DNA of 64,000 nt from Caenorhabditis elegans (taxonomy: Eukaryota; Nematoda; Chromadorea; Rhabditida; Rhabditidae). Within the stretch, counting starts at the first letter, position 1, and each line of letters opens with the position of its first letter. Position numbers and translations under genes: made by a program. The notes under the pieces were generated by a model that was given only the letters and a program-made list of their open reading frames with translations, did no database searches and was not told the DNA's origin. This document shows positions 21,000 to 34,484 of this stretch, piece after piece. Location of the stretch: NCBI RefSeq assembly GCF_000002985.6, contig NC_003284.9:8990001-9054000 (forward strand), given 5' to 3'.

Positions 21000-23900
21000 A
21001 TGTAAAATTGGCAGTGCCAATCACTTTTTTCACTTTTTTAAACTTTAAGGTGTGTTTTTATGAGTGGGTATTCTCTTCTTTTATAATAGTCTAAAATAAA
21101 AATATATCATGGGTCCAAAATACTCCAAATTTTTCGAAATAAATATTATTTTAATTGTCCGTAAAAGCTTTGGACAACTTTTTTCAAACCTATAATCTCA
21201 TTCCGTATACCTTCAAGTGTGTACCTGAATTGTGTTTACTTATGTTAGAACCTTTTCGTTTGCTCATTCAATTTTTTATCGTGTTATGAAAATATAAATC
21301 TTCTTACCGATCCTGATATTTTATAATTATTTTCCAAAGACTTCAAAAAAACAAACATTAACTCAACACCGTGATTATCTCCAGTGATAATTCGTGTTTT
21401 ACGTCAATGCTTCAAAAACACTACTAAAGATGAGAGAGTTTGAATCCTTCCATATCTTTCCGTGTGTTTATAAGATATTTCTTGAACGGGTTTCTGCGTA
21501 ACTTAGAAGCTTCACCTATGGATTATAGGGTTATTCTAGAATCTTCAACCCTCAAAGCATCTCGGATACATGTACATAATCTGAAGGCGGGAATGATATT
21601 TAGGATTGAAAATAAGAAGAAAAAACTAGATGATTGGATTCATTTCAATGTTTTGTGTTTGCTTTAGAAGTGTAGTAGGACGATATTATGTGTAGTTATG
21701 TTTATTGGAAATGCTACGGGTAAAATTTGTTCCCACTGTTCATTTTTTGTTCACCATGTGCATTGTTTTTTGCACATACAGTAAACCAGACGGTTTAAAG
21801 AGTGTTTCGCCAGTGAAAAAGTTAATGAAACACATCCAACGTTCTAAAAAAAAACCAAAACCACAGTAAAACGTTTCAAAAAATATTGATTTTCTTCAAT
21901 GCATTGAGAAAATGGTGGTTACTCTGTTTTGCGAAGTAGAATTTTCCAAAACATTGACTGGAAATGTTCAACTTCAAACAATTTTGGAGTGTTCTATTAT
22001 AATATTCGTTCATTTCAAAATATTAAAATTTTATTTAGACAACATCCCCACTGGCACAACTCAGTTTTAAAAAGTTTTTGTTTAAGTTTCTGAACATCAC
22101 ATGGTTTTTTCCTAAAGTATTTAACCTGAGACAAAACGAAAAAAATAATAAGGTGGATTTCTGAAAATGTCGTTTGCACAAAAAAATATTGATTTTCTTA
22201 TTAACATCATTATTTTGAATTGGAATAAACGTGTAATAAGTGCATTAGTTGTTATCCAGTGATGACTAAGGATGGATTTGTGAATTTCACGTTTAAATTA
22301 AAAATTACATTTTGAAAAATGAAAAATTAGCTATGCGATATATTTTTTATTATTTTTCAGTCAAAACACACAAAATTAGTGAATAACTATGTCAAGCATA
22401 TTTGGGAATCTAACCAAAAGTTTAAAAATTGTGTTTAAAATCAGTTTGGTTTTTTTAAAATTAGAATCTGTAACTTAGTTTTGTTTGCAAAAGTAATGAA
22501 GCTGTTCTAAATTATTCAATTTAAAAATATGTCATCATCTTTGCTTTCAGACGTTTGAATTCTAGTTATACGGAATGTCATTTTCATTCAATTTTCAGCA
22601 AGCATTTTACTTCAAAACTGTATCATTTTTTGATTAATATTTAAAGTTTTTATTTAATTTATCCAAAGTATTTAACCAGTTTCTTATTTCATTTTAGTTT
22701 TTACGGTGTTTTAGCAAATATTTCGATTAGCAATCGCTTCATGAAGCTTGTTCATAAACAAAAACAAAATGTCATTTTTCCACTCTATCGGTAAATATGC
22801 TCCCATTATTATTAACAAAATTTCAAACTCTTATTTACAAGATCTCGTTAATAGAATGATCACATTTATATTTTCTCAGACCGCGAATTGCCAAAAATCT
22901 CCTGAAAACTCTGATTTCCGCTTGTGTTTCCTGCTGATGAAAGCTTTGAAAAAAGGAAATGAAAAGGAGCAAGCATAAAAAATAAAGATATGTTTACGTT
23001 TATGACTCCATCAACCCAGGTGTCACATTTCAGTTTTTATTCATTGCCCCTTTTTATTTAGCTTCCAATTATATTTTCTGATATTATAAAATGCCAAATG
23101 CAGCATTCCAAAAAGATAGTGTAGAATTGGCTTGGACTAGTTCTAATGATGTTCAGACCTAAGACTCTTTTGGCCTACAAACTTGGTTTGACTTTCAAGA
23201 GCAAGAATAGCAAAAATGGAGAAATGACGAAGGTGCTGACGAAGCGGAACAAATGTGTGACATCTTTATTTGAAGACGTTGCAACAAGTTTGTTTCCGTG
23301 TATTAATTTGAAGTTTTTTTTTCTTTAAAAGAGAAAATTGAAGATCTTTAAAAAACATTGAGAGTAGATAAATAATGTTTCTCCATTTTGCAATAAGTAT
23401 CTTCAATTTTCTTCGTCATCATTACAGCTAGTTTTTTGCCTGCCTTCTTTTTTAGCACTCATTTGAAATTCAGAAACGATGACGATGATTCTTAGCGGTT
23501 TGGTGACGCTTTTAAGTAGCCTGAGGGAGAGCTCGTTTTTTTCTTTTGAAAATCTCTTTCTTGAAAGTCGAAGAAGAATATCGGAGAATCTCGAGAATCT
23601 AGTGAAAAAAATTTTGTCCAATTATTTTGATTGCTTAGCCTTTTATTTTCACATTTGTGCTTCCTGTTATTTTGAAGCAAAACACGAAAAAAAGCGCTCA
23701 CAATTTTTTTTATCAAATCAGGAAAAATAAAGTATTTTTCGTTCTAAGAAAGTATTAAAAAAGGTCTTTCGGCTAACATCCGAATGCCATCATATAAAAA
23801 TTGTAATAAAATTCAATGTCCTCTCATATCATTCTAAAGTTTCACAGAGGGAATCCTCGTTTTTTTTTTCAAATTTTTAAATTTTCATGCTAAGAAAAAT

Positions 23901-25720
23901 GTAATTTGATTTATCCAATAGCAGCCTAAATAGTTTGCCTAAAAAATAAAATATAAATATTCTGAAAATTAAGAGTTTTGAATGTTTCGATTAGTAAGAT
24001 ATTACTCTTGAGAGCACTCGAGATGTTCCGTTTATGCAAAAAGCTTGAGGTCGAAATCAGCGACTAAAAATGTTTACCTGAAAAATAAGGTTCGGTCGTG
24101 ATTCAAAACATAGTGGCGTCACACGCTGCATAAAATTTTTTCATCCCCGACTAGTCGACCTGAACACAATAAATGATTTTGAAGAAAGGCCCCTTAAACC
24201 CAAGAAGGCAGGCATGTTTGCCTATATGAACGCTTCAAATCAAACCAGATGAAATCAATATGAAAGTGATGCATATTTTTCTAAATCCATAACAAAATTA
24301 AATGTTTTCAATAATTTCATACAATGATGGTTTTTTTTCTGAAAGTTTTCAATTAATAGTTGTTTTCTCCCATTGGCTCACTAGATCAATTTTAATCTTA
24401 GATCTTGTTTGTTACTTGCTTAACAACTTCTTATTCAAAAAAAAACTGGAAAAAAATCCGATTTTCGTGAGAAAAATTATAGACAAAAAAAGAAATGAAA
24501 GACATAAGCGAAGCAAAGAAAACTTAAACACATAAGAACAAGTGCATTGGCGTGTATTGTCTTATTCCTTCTATTCCATGTACTCAAAAATGTGAACATT
24601 ATGACGTGGCCACTGAATGCATGGGCTCTACAAGCCGCTCTCATCTCATTTCCCTTCTCCTTCTTGATCACCGTCATCTTCCGTCCGCGCGTTTTCATAC
24701 ATTTACTCCTTCTCTTTTTCTGTCTTTTTCAACATTTTTCCAGTTCTCAAATTGTTGAAGATTTGCTCGGATTTATAAGGCAAAAAAAGAAAAGCTGAGA
24801 AAAAAAACGACGAACATCTTCGTCATCTCTATCTTTTTTTTTTCATTTTTCATTCCATCAAGCTCTATAGAAAACAGAAAGAAAATGTGTTCTTTCCGAT
24901 TTTTTACACTTCTTCATGTATCCCATTTTCCTATTTGGCAATTCACAAATTAACGATCACCATTCGTCTCATTAAAAAGTATTCATTCTCTTTTCATTCT
25001 TATTTCCTTGCTTACATCGTCTCCTTTTTCCGTGTCAGACATTTCATCTCATTTCTTCGGGACTCTTTTTTGACTTTCATTTTGTGTCCGCCCCCTGTCC
25101 CTACAGCTACTCCCACACCTGGCTAAGCGCATTAGCGACAACTTTTTTTTCGTTCCTCATCAATGGGTTCTGCCTAATCTTTTTTTTTCTTGTGACTGAG
25201 CCTGAGCCAGTAGACACATATCATAGACATTTGTCGAACACTGATCAGACTTGAGAATGTCCGACTTATTTTTTTCAAGGTTCGAAGTATTATTTTGTTA
25301 CTGTGATAACATCAAAAACCTATTAAAAATAGTCGGATATTAGAAAATGGAAAATAATATATTAGTTGAAAAAACAATTTTGTGAAAACAATTGTGATAA
25401 AAAATAAATGATCAGATTTTCAATAAATATTATAGAACCCAAATTCTGTACCCCAAATTGGTTTTCAAGATATTCCATCCGTTATGGTAAAACGATTAAA
25501 GTGATACAGTCTCCGCTTTTAAGCTAAAAACATGTATGTTTCCAAGCCTAAACATTAAAAATATTCACAGCGACATTGCAAGTACCATTTTTTATTTTTG
25601 TGATTAAAACCCCTTTTTGAAGTTCGGTAATCATTTAATTTTTTAAATAGTTCTTAATTCATTTGTTTGTATTTTCAATGGTTCCAAAACTACATTTAAC
25701 TCTGACTTTTTTTTGTTCTA
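21000..25720. other. Gene-poor stretch
   Basis: AT-rich sequence with several ATG-initiated frames of 60-90 codons (for example at 21440, 22748 and 23146) but no splice-supported coding structure. The 24550-25200 part is TC-rich and resembles promoter sequence for the exon at 25722. Confidence 0.5.
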
Positions 25721-25721
25721 G

Positions 25722-26665
25722 ACACTCACAATGACAATGGTGTCTACAAATCAAGTCTCCTCCACACGCAAAATGGAATACATCAAATCAAGATTCGTCA
25801 GTCTCCGTGACAACTTGGTAATTTCAAAAAGTGTTGAGTCTCAATATGAAAAAAATGACGATATGTTGCAGATGCTGATTCTCGATTTTCTCAGCGAAAT
25901 CGGTGGTCCATCTGAGGAGCAGATCGACAACTATAATATCATGAAGATTAAGACCAACTTTTTCATCGACGAAATTGACTTTCATCTCCGTGGAGATGTC
26001 ACCTCCGAGCAACTAATGGTATGTGTGGCAACTTTGTTAAGTTGAAATATTTCTAACCTCGAAAAATGTGTTGTGATATTTCTATGAAAATGTAGTCTAT
26101 TTAATTTTTTAACATTGTTTGTTCAACCATGGGTATTGTTTTAAAAACAAAACATATATATCTAAAAGCAACTTTTTTTTAAACAAAACATGTTCATATA
26201 CAAAAGCAACGTTTTTTGGAAATTCTACATGTACTTTACCAAAATATGAAAAAATCCTTGTGTTATCTAAAAACCATTTTCTTTCAGTTTAAAAAAAGTT
26301 TTTAAAAAACGCTCACACAAAATGAAAAAATGTTTTTTTTTCAGATGAATCAAATAGTTTTCTAAGTTTTGCCATAAAATTTGAAAAAAATTGAGTCCAT
26401 TAGTCTGACTGACTAGACTGACCAAACAATATTTGTAGAATGCGGTAAATGACTGATTTTAATGATATTTTCAAATTTGAAATTGTTCCCTCACTAACTT
26501 TATGCAAATAGACGTAAATAAATGTTCCCATTTCTTGCTCTTGAATAAAATGTTGAATCAATTTCAGGAGTACCTTGGCGTATACGCAATCTTCTACCAC
26601 CGCAGCCGTACGGAGCTAATGAAGTTGCTCCACGAGATGTGCCCAAACCGTCATTTGAACTGGTG
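25722..26665 (+). CDS. 128-aa unrecognised protein (or C-terminal part of a longer gene)
   Basis: Exons 25722-26018 and 26567-26665 join in phase 0. From the ATG at 25731 the product is 128 aa: MTMVSTNQVSSTRKMEYIKS and onward, with a mostly helical, charged body (MLILDFLSEIGG, KTNFFIDEIDFHLRG) ending HEMCPNRHLNW. A strong acceptor (TTGTTCTAG) sits 9 bp before the ATG. It can be an SL trans-splice site or the 3' end of a 9.2-kb intron from the exon at 16371, since phases agree. No signal peptide or known motif is seen. The long second intron has no gene. Confidence 0.65.
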
Positions 26666-27336
26666 AACAAGACCGACTCATTCCTTCGAGAGACACGTTT
26701 TGTGACATGTTTCAAGATCTCTGATTCTCATACGTCGACGTAATAAATCATTCGTTTTTTTATTTCTCATATACTAGTCTGATTCATGAAAGAAATTTCT
26801 AACTTGATTTTTGTTAGACGTGTATTACAGCATACATATCTGAAAAACCGTGGGAATTTTAATAATGAATTGTAAGATCTTTGGAGGAAAAGAACAATTG
26901 TTTTTGTTAATAAAGTAAAAAGTAGATTTTAAAAAATATTGAAAAAAAGTAGCTATAATTTTCCCGTTTTTGCCCAGAAAAAATGTATTTAAATCAACTG
27001 CAAAACTTCAAAACTTGTAGAGCGTTTTAAGACACATACTTTTATTTTTATTATTGTTAATATTAATAATTCGGAAATTCCCAAAAAACTATGTGCATTC
27101 ATAAAATACAATATCAATGGTACATGTTTTATACACGCTTGATAAATAATTTAATTTACTAATGAGCACATGTAACCCACAAACGCAAAAAGAAGACACA
27201 TTACAACAGAATTTGGGAAATATTCGAAGTCATCGGCGTCAGACGAAAAATCAATAAATTCACTCGGCTTTGCGGCTGACTGAAATATATTTTAAAATTG
27301 CGTTTACTTGCAAATAAATTGTAAAAATAAATCTGG
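26666..27336. other. Convergent intergenic spacer
   Basis: AT-rich 3' flanks of the + strand gene ending at 26665 and the minus-strand gene ending at 27337. Nothing else is seen. Confidence 0.6.
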
Positions 27337-28740
27337 TTATTCCTCAATAAATCTGGTTATTGTGCCATTTGATGATGCTCCAATTACGGAGGTATTACTG
27401 GATTCTGTTGCTAAAAAGTTGAGCATTCTCCAAAATTGATCCCGCGTCCATCCCATTTGAAACACTAGAGAGTATTCTGGCTGTAATTTGTAAAATACTT
27501 GTTAAAACTCAGAAAAGGTTTCCAGTGTTCAGATTTGAAACAATAAAATGTTTAAGTTTTTTTAATTAAAGAAAACTTAAAAATGTGCTCTGACAATATT
27601 TTATTTTCAGGAAATTTGTTGCACTGCTCAAGATGATTTATTTCTGACAATTTGCATTTGTGGGAGCAACAGCGTAGCGCTAATGTTTTTTTGAGTTAAT
27701 AACTAGAGAAAATGTTTGAAATAGTTGAATAACTTTTAGTAAATTCATAGATTCAATAGTTAAGATACTGTAATCTAATAAAATTGCCGTATGACCGAAT
27801 TCGAGTCAAAAAGTGGTGAAAACTGAATTTGCGCCATTTTTGGAATAGTTTAAAGCACTGTCGTGTACTTTAACTCTTACGAAGTTGATATAAGAACATT
27901 TTATACATCATTAGAAAAATAAAAAATAAAAATGAAATAAATTTTTTTTAATGACGACTCGAAACATTGGTGAAAACTGAATTTTCACAGCCTATTGAAA
28001 TAAAAACTTTTTCGAAAGATTTTGAAACGTTTTATTATGATACGTGGTCATTTTAGCACCGAAAGAATAGTTTTTACTCATGTCCCCACAGGCCGTAGTG
28101 TAGTCTTAAAATTTTTTTTTTGAAATTGACCAGTCTGTTGTCGTATGTTTTGCGTCGATGTAATTGGAAGCAAAATCCCAGAAAAAGTCAATCAATCTGT
28201 TATATATAATAATGTAAAACGTAGTGAAAAATTCAACGTTATATGCTTCAAATGTCGTAAATTAATTGTTCAATTCATATTATTATCAAATTGATTTTTA
28301 ACACCACCAAGAATTCTTTCTTATCACTGAAATTTCACAATACCGACGATTAAAAACACAAAAAATGTTCAAAATTAATTCCAGCTCACCAGTAGTATTC
28401 GTTTTGTATTTTTCCGCACAGTCCTAATCGATTTTTGCATTTTCTTCAGTTTTTTGTCGAGAGATTCAACAACTCGATTTGGGAGCCAATAATTCAAAAA
28501 TGCCTGAATAAACGACAGTGGAATTTAAAAAGTACATCATATTATTTTTCTTATTAGTATTGCATATTATGAAATTTTCCGGTAATTTTGAATGATACTT
28601 TTAAAAATATCATTTTGCAACCTGTGAAACTCTCTGACTTACCACTAGAAAGCAAATTTGAGTAATCAAATTGTCCACAATGATTACAACATTTTGACAG
28701 CATTTAAGAATATCCATTGCAAATACCCGTAGTGCAAAAT
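27337..28740 (-). CDS. 110-aa unrecognised protein
   Basis: Minus-strand exons 28643-28740 (ATG at 28717), 28390-28503 and 27337-27480 join in phase 0 and end in TAA. The protein starts MDILKCCQNVVIIVDNLITQ. A hydrophobic stretch runs into FLNYWLPNRVVESLDKKLKK, then a basic helix and EYSLVFQMGWTRDQFWRML, ending TRFIEE. An acceptor (TATCCAG) 23 nt before the ATG fits SL trans-splicing. The frame is also open from that acceptor (FALRVFAM), so an upstream exon is possible. I do not recognise the family. Confidence 0.55.
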
Positions 28741-29534
28741 CTGGATATTTATTTATTAATCAAAAAGTGCAATTTTCACGGATCACCGCACACAAAAAAG
28801 TGTTTGTGAGCAAAAATATATTTCACAAGGAGAAGGAAACTCACAATATGAATAAAATAATGATAAAAAACATACATACATTAAAAAATGTTACGCAATC
28901 CTAGTTTAACAATTTTTTGAAATTTGACTATAAGAAACTGCCATTTTTACCGAAAACGAAACGTGTCAAGTGACGTAAAGGAATTATAAAAATTGAACGA
29001 AAACATTAAACTTTACCATCATCTTAGCGCCAAAAAAACGTTAATGCGCTTATCAAAATGGTCTTCAAGGGTGTGAAATGGGAAAAAAGAGAATAAAAGT
29101 GGTGTGAGTTTAGTGAACTGAGTATATTAAATAAAATACTTACTTTTTATAAAAATGATAACTAAATTTCATATATGACAGACTTTTTACAGATTTTCAT
29201 TGCAAGTCAAAATTTTTTACATTTTCATTTTAATTTAGAAAATTTATTGTAGCAAAAATGTATTACATTACTTATCCAACAAACTATGCATTGAAAACAT
29301 ACGTGCATATTCGTGCAGTATTCAAAGTACACACATTTTTTTTATTTAAAAAATCAGAATAATCCCCAAAATGATTCAAAAAAATTTAATAGATTCAAAA
29401 ATCCTAGCAGCTTTAGCATTTTGAGAGACACAATTTCAACAACGAGAAACATTGCAAATTTATGTGACATAAAATTTTGAAATACTTGTGATTATGGATT
29501 ATCAACAAATTGTTTAATACTCAGAGAAAAGTAC

Positions 29535-29641
29535 TTATCATCTGAATCATTGTTAACTGGTTGAAGATTGGGTGAAAGAATGACGACCAGAGTCTGTTTT
29601 TGGTGTTGAGACGCCACTGTTGCATTCTGTTGGAAATCCAT
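29535..29641 (-). CDS. Candidate first exon of a minus-strand gene
   Basis: ATG-initiated exon of 35 codons plus 2 nt (MDFQQNATVASQHQKQ ... NNDSDD) ending at a GTACTT donor. It starts about 110 bp after the stop of the minus exon at 29749-29802, an operon-like spacing. The phase does not fit the exon at 28740 directly, so either an exon is missed or this is separate. Confidence 0.35.
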
Positions 29642-29748
29642 TGTAATCAAAATTTTTGGAAATTAAATTTATAAAATATTTTCGTTTGATTTTAACCTTT
29701 CAGCTTATCCGTATCTACCTCTTGAAGTTCGTGTTGTGATAATCAAGT

Positions 29749-29802
29749 CCAGCAGCTTCTAAGCTTTTTTTTCAACCAGTCTATGTGAGCAGCCTGAAGT
29801 TA
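29749..29802 (-). CDS. Candidate C-terminal exon (AAHIDWLKKKLRSCWT)
   Basis: The acceptor TTAACTTCAG is followed by a short frame that ends in TGA. It looks like the last exon of a minus-strand gene whose earlier exons I could not place; the gene at 30588-31719 is the nearest candidate. Confidence 0.3.
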
Positions 29803-30060
29803 ATAATAGACGATAAGAATTAATTATTGAATTTTCAACACACAGTGAACTTCTCAAAAACTTGATTGTAGACATCACGGAACAATGAGTTTAGATCATA
29901 TGACTCGAACAAATTCAAATCTCTTATTTATTTCATGTTTCTGTAAATGAATATTTTATGATATATGCTCAAGCTAATTTCCAGGTGTTCAAGCTATTGC
30001 TCAATCTATTTGACAAGTATTAAGCTTGTGTCCAGGCGTAAGTATAGCATTAGATAAAAA

Positions 30061-30338
30061 CGACAATAAATAATCGGTTATAATACATCTAAAATAGTGC
30101 CGTCAATCATGTGCCGGAAAATTTGAATATTCTGATTAAACTAAAAACTTTAGGCAGCAATTCCCCGAAGAAACACTTTGAAAAATGTTCATTTCAAGTC
30201 AGATATCAATTTTTAAAGTTGTGAAAACTAAGTAAATTTGACAATAAATAATCGGTTATATTACATCTAAAATAGTGCGGTCGAACATAAGTACATATGC
30301 CAGAAAATTCAGATTTTCTGATTAAACTGAAAACTTCG
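30061..30338. repeat. Tandem pair of a roughly 100-bp segment
   Basis: 30061-30155 and 30239-30338 are diverged direct copies sharing ACAATAAATAATCGGTTATA, ACATCTAAAATAGTGC and TTCTGATTAAACT. The spacing is 178 bp. Confidence 0.8.
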
Positions 30339-30587
30339 GAATCCTACTGAAATGTTTGCCTATTTTTCACCATGCCAAAAATCTCATTTTTTTGATACTC
30401 ACGAGTCAAAAAATGTTAAGTCTACTTTGAAAACTTCATTTGAAAGGGTTTGTTGTATTATTAAACACCGTAGAAAAAAATTTTAAAAACCATTGTGTGA
30501 TTTTCACAAATTGTTTTTGTTTTCATTAAACTGTTCGCTTTTCAAACAGTTTAGAAGCCCAAATATCAAGAGAGGAAATATGTCATT

Positions 30588-31719
30588 TTAAGTTCTTCTG
30601 TAGACGTTTTCTTTCAGAAATTGCACAAAGAATCCGGGTATTGGGAGCAAACGTCCAGGTCCGTCAAACAAGATGAAGACACCAAGCTCGGCGAGCTTTT
30701 GGGCAAAACGAACACGAAAAAGCCAAGTGTTCAGAAGAGTCAGGAGGGAATCTTTGGCCTCCTGAAATATGTTCTCGATTCAAAAATATTGTTTGTTGTA
30801 ATTGATTACTACATTTAAAATTAGGCACCGTGTCTTTGAAAACAAAACAAGTTGTGTGGATAACTCCTACGGTTTTTATGTTAGATAGCGGTTAATGCCC
30901 TTAGGACGTTTCTGCGAAATGCTCAAAATCCTCGTTGAGCTTATTATTGTTACAAAATTTTACGATACATTTTCCGCAGAACACTTAAAAACATCGTGAA
31001 AATTTATAATCTCAGTTTCTCCAAAACTGAAATTCTTGGCACAAAAAAGTATGAAAATCAAGGATTGGGTCGAAAACAAACTCTGTATTGCATGTTCTAA
31101 ATTTTTTCGGTTTTAGTGTCTATTTGACTTTGTCGTTATTCTTTGTCGTTTTCAACTGAGATTTTTAGCACTGATTGTTTTGAGAATTACCACTCATTTT
31201 GCAGAAATATGTGCAAAAAGAAAAGATATGTAGTTTTTTTTGTTTCATAAATCTATACAATTCGGAAAAATCTATGTAAATATCCATTCTTCAAAAACAA
31301 AAAACTAGAAATCAACCACGGAAAATTGACAACTCTTGATTTTACTCTTAGAAATTTAATAAAAAATTTACTATAGAAGTACATACTTCTATGTTTTATT
31401 TATTTTCAATTGAAAAAGTTCAGCTTTTTAAAATTTTTTAAGAGAAACTCCCAACTTTTGAATTTAAATTTATTCATTTTGATATTTACCTCATTATTTC
31501 CTTCCGCGGTTAGAACCATTGCATCAAAGTTATGCAGAGTCAATCGACGCTCCCGGTTCCACTCTTCAGTTTCGTATGTTTTGTCAGCTTCTTGACACAT
31601 TTGAATGATGGAGTCCTGTATCAATTACTTGATAATTACATTTTAGATTTTATTTATACCAATCTCAACTCCACTTGAACAAATAGTTCGCTTATCAACT
31701 CTTCTTTTGATTGAGCCAT
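30588..31719 (-). CDS. 119-aa unrecognised protein
   Basis: Minus-strand exons 31660-31719, 31490-31615 and 30588-30761 join in phase 0 and end in TAA. It starts MAQSKEELISELFVQVELRL, continues with a charged helical part (QMCQEADKTYETEEWNRERR) and ends with a more hydrophobic third exon (FRVRFAQKLAELGVFILFDG). The first two exons are well supported. The third is less sure, because the + strand of that exon also has an acceptor (TTTCTTTCAG at 30618) and an open frame KLHKESGYWEQTSR. It starts about 200 bp downstream of the stop of the next minus gene, so an operon is plausible. Confidence 0.45.
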
Positions 31720-31921
31720 TTTGAAGAAGCAAGTACCGGCAATACAGGGAGATCTATAACTATGCATAAGATAAATTGAAAAGAGAAAATCAGGAAACAG
31801 TTGGAAAAATATTTTTGGTTGAATTAACCAATCATAAGAGCTTCAAAAAGTAAAATTCCAAAAAAAGTATTTATCAGAAAAAAAGGCAACCATTAACTAA
31901 GGGTGAATAAAATTTGCATGC

Positions 31922-32819
31922 TCAGTTGTACTCTTGAGAATGCAAACGAGTAAAATCAAAAGGTGTTTCCAAGCGGTTTTTCTTATTCTGGTAGACAGTG
32001 CAAAGACGCTCGTAGTTTGAGGCAACGAATTGCTGGGCATCACGCGTCACCTGAAATTTCAATAACTTATTTCACCTGCTAAGAGCACCAAAAAACTTTA
32101 ACTATAACTTCCGCATGCTAATTTGAAAGGAATCATGCATTTGAGTTTGATGTTTGACAGTGTATGATTCCAGATGTAGCTTTGTTTCATACAATTTCCT
32201 AAATGAGACACCAGTATCAATCTTACCGTTGTGTTTTTTCCTGCTTCCACAATCGGGCGAATGTCGGTAAGCTTTTCCACGAGACTAGCTCTCCAGAACC
32301 GAGATGCACCGTTTTCCACGAGAAACGAGGACATTTTTTCAATTTCGGATATCTTCTTCAATCCATCACCTGCTGAACTGAGATTCGATCCCACCGACTG
32401 AAATTATTAACTTAGTAAATTTGCTAAAAATCTATTAGGTTTGTGTTTTATTCAAATTATCAGTTAAATTCCTTCCGCCGTTGTTATGAGCAACAAGAAA
32501 TAGAAAAGGTTTACCAGTGCACTAAAGCTAATTTTCTAGAGAAGTCTTTGAATAGGAGTGTAACTCATTTGCGTGATGCAACATCTACCAGGGTTCCTCG
32601 CCGCATTAGTGCTTATCTTATGAATATTGTTACTACAACGGATTCTTTCGAACATCATTGACAACGTTGCATCAAATTGCGGGGATTGTATTTTTCAAAC
32701 TTACCTCTTTTCTAACAGAGTCTTGAATTTGTTTTTGAAACATGTTTTTATGTTTATGAAACTTTATCCATTTCTTGACGAGTATAGACGGTCGGTACGG
32801 TTTAATCCTTAGTAAGAAA
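31922..32819 (-). CDS. Minus-strand gene, three 3' exons, unrecognised
   Basis: Exons 32705-32819, 32227-32397 and 31922-32050 join in phase 0 and end in TGA. They read from SFLLRIKPYRPSILVKKW through SVGSNLSSAGDGLKK, ENGASRFWRASLVEKLTD and VTRDAQQFVASNYERLC to LHSQEYN. The product is helical and basic with no membrane segment. The first exon enters in phase 2, so at least one exon lies upstream and was not found. A 21-nt exon (KISFSAL) between the first two is possible. Confidence 0.55.
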
Positions 32820-34412
32820 CTTGAAAATTAACAAATATGATTGAAGAACTAAAGATGTGTTTTTCAATGAGATACAGAGAAATGCGAAAAGATGTATTGC
32901 AACAAGCAGACGCACCAAGACTGAAATGCAAATATGAAAAAGGTGCGTTATACACTTTGGGTTTTGAAATATTGACTGGAATATCACAAGGTATTGTCCT
33001 TTGGGATCAGCACAATATACGTTTTGTCATTCATAAGATCAAACAACGAAAGAATGACTAAACATTTTAAGCATTCAAACTCTTATCAATTTTTGTTGGA
33101 AAGAAAATATGAACAGCTAATTTTTAGGATAAAATCTAAAATTAACTTTAAAACAAAATATGAAAACAGAGGCCTACCCATTTCCATGACAGGCCAGGCC
33201 TTCTCTATCCGCAAAAACATAAATCACACGGAAGACTTGATGAAAAATGGGTTGGAAATGAAATTGGGAGCAGAAAGAGTTGAAGAATTTGAAGAATTAG
33301 AAATTAGAGGAAGTGGAAATTAGTCAAAATTGAAGCTGCATAACTTTGTCAAATCTAAAAACCTAATGTTTCACTCAGAAACTATTATTTCAAAGAATAA
33401 AAGTTCAAAGTCATAGAACGATCGGTATAAATGAAAAAAATAGTTTCGTTTACTTTTCATGTAAGTAATCAGAAAAAAGAAAGCGAAAAAAAGAATATGA
33501 GAACCTTCTTTCTTTCAAATTCAACTATTGAGAAAATCAATGCAAAATCAAAATTGTAGACTCCTCTCGTTCGAAAGCTGTCAGAAAAATAGAAATTTAA
33601 AATATATTCTCATCGAGTTTGTAGATTGGCAGTCTGTTATTCAAGATGTAGTACCGGAGATCGGGAAATCAATGTATTTTCTGACAATGACTACGTTTTA
33701 AAAAGGGCACTGTATTTTTCATGAGAAAATCAATGGTTGAACAAAATCTAAACAGAGAAGTCATACTAAAAAATTACTGTAGAAAAATGTAATTTCAGCT
33801 CAATTAGCTCAGTTGAAAGGTTCAGATTCCCAAATCCCAACTTTCCAAATAGCACATTCAAAATGGAAACTCTAAACTTATAGGAATCTAGGAAAAAATA
33901 CCGTGGAAACTGTAAACAACCACAATTGTGACCAACTGTGATATACCATATTAAATTTAAAAGTAAACGATTGAAAATCTTTAATTCAGTGTGCTGAAAA
34001 TCCAATGGAACAAATTGTGACTTAAAATCCGCTCGAAATTCTAAAACTGCGACGTAAAAAGCCGTGCAATTTATGGACCTTTATTCGGACGGTTTCAAAA
34101 ACATGTTTGCATTATTATGGTTTAAATTCAAAACGTATGTGTTGGCAGCCTGTTACTGAATCATAGCTATTTTCGTCCAGTTAACTTTAAAAAACCATTA
34201 AACTGACGTTTTGGATTCAATTATTCTATTAAATTTGCAACACCTTGTTTTTGAAAGAGCAATAAAAATCTTATAGAAACTGGATAAATTCGTTTCAATC
34301 TTTTAAGAATTTGTATATCAATCAGCGCTATCAGAAATGTTCTCTTATGAATAATGAAATATTTGTTTTGTTGTTGTTATGAGGAAATTCCAAAAAAAAA
34401 AAAAAGACAAAT

Positions 34413-34484
34413 TGCCCCCACGCAGGATTGAACTACGGACCTTTGGTTTACAAGACCAACGCTCTACCACTGAGCTATAAGGGC
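34413..34484 (-). tRNA. tRNA-Thr (UGU)
   Basis: A 72-nt cloverleaf reads on the minus strand: acceptor stem GCCCTTA with TGGGGGC, D arm TAGCTCAGTGGTAGAGC, anticodon loop CTTGTAA with anticodon TGT, T arm GTTCAATCC, discriminator A. There is no intron. Internal A and B boxes are intact. Confidence 0.95.

Noticed and set aside
30619-30818. + strand frame KLHKESGYWEQTSR after a TTTCAG acceptor
   Set aside because: It competes with a minus-strand exon (30588-30761) that matches the phase of the neighbouring minus exons and has better worm codon use. Kept only as an alternative.
32443-32812. Two overlapping + strand frames (72 and 61 codons)
   Set aside because: They overlap, on the other strand, a splice-supported minus exon (32705-32819) and its downstream intron (32398-32704). 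There is no matching + strand gene.
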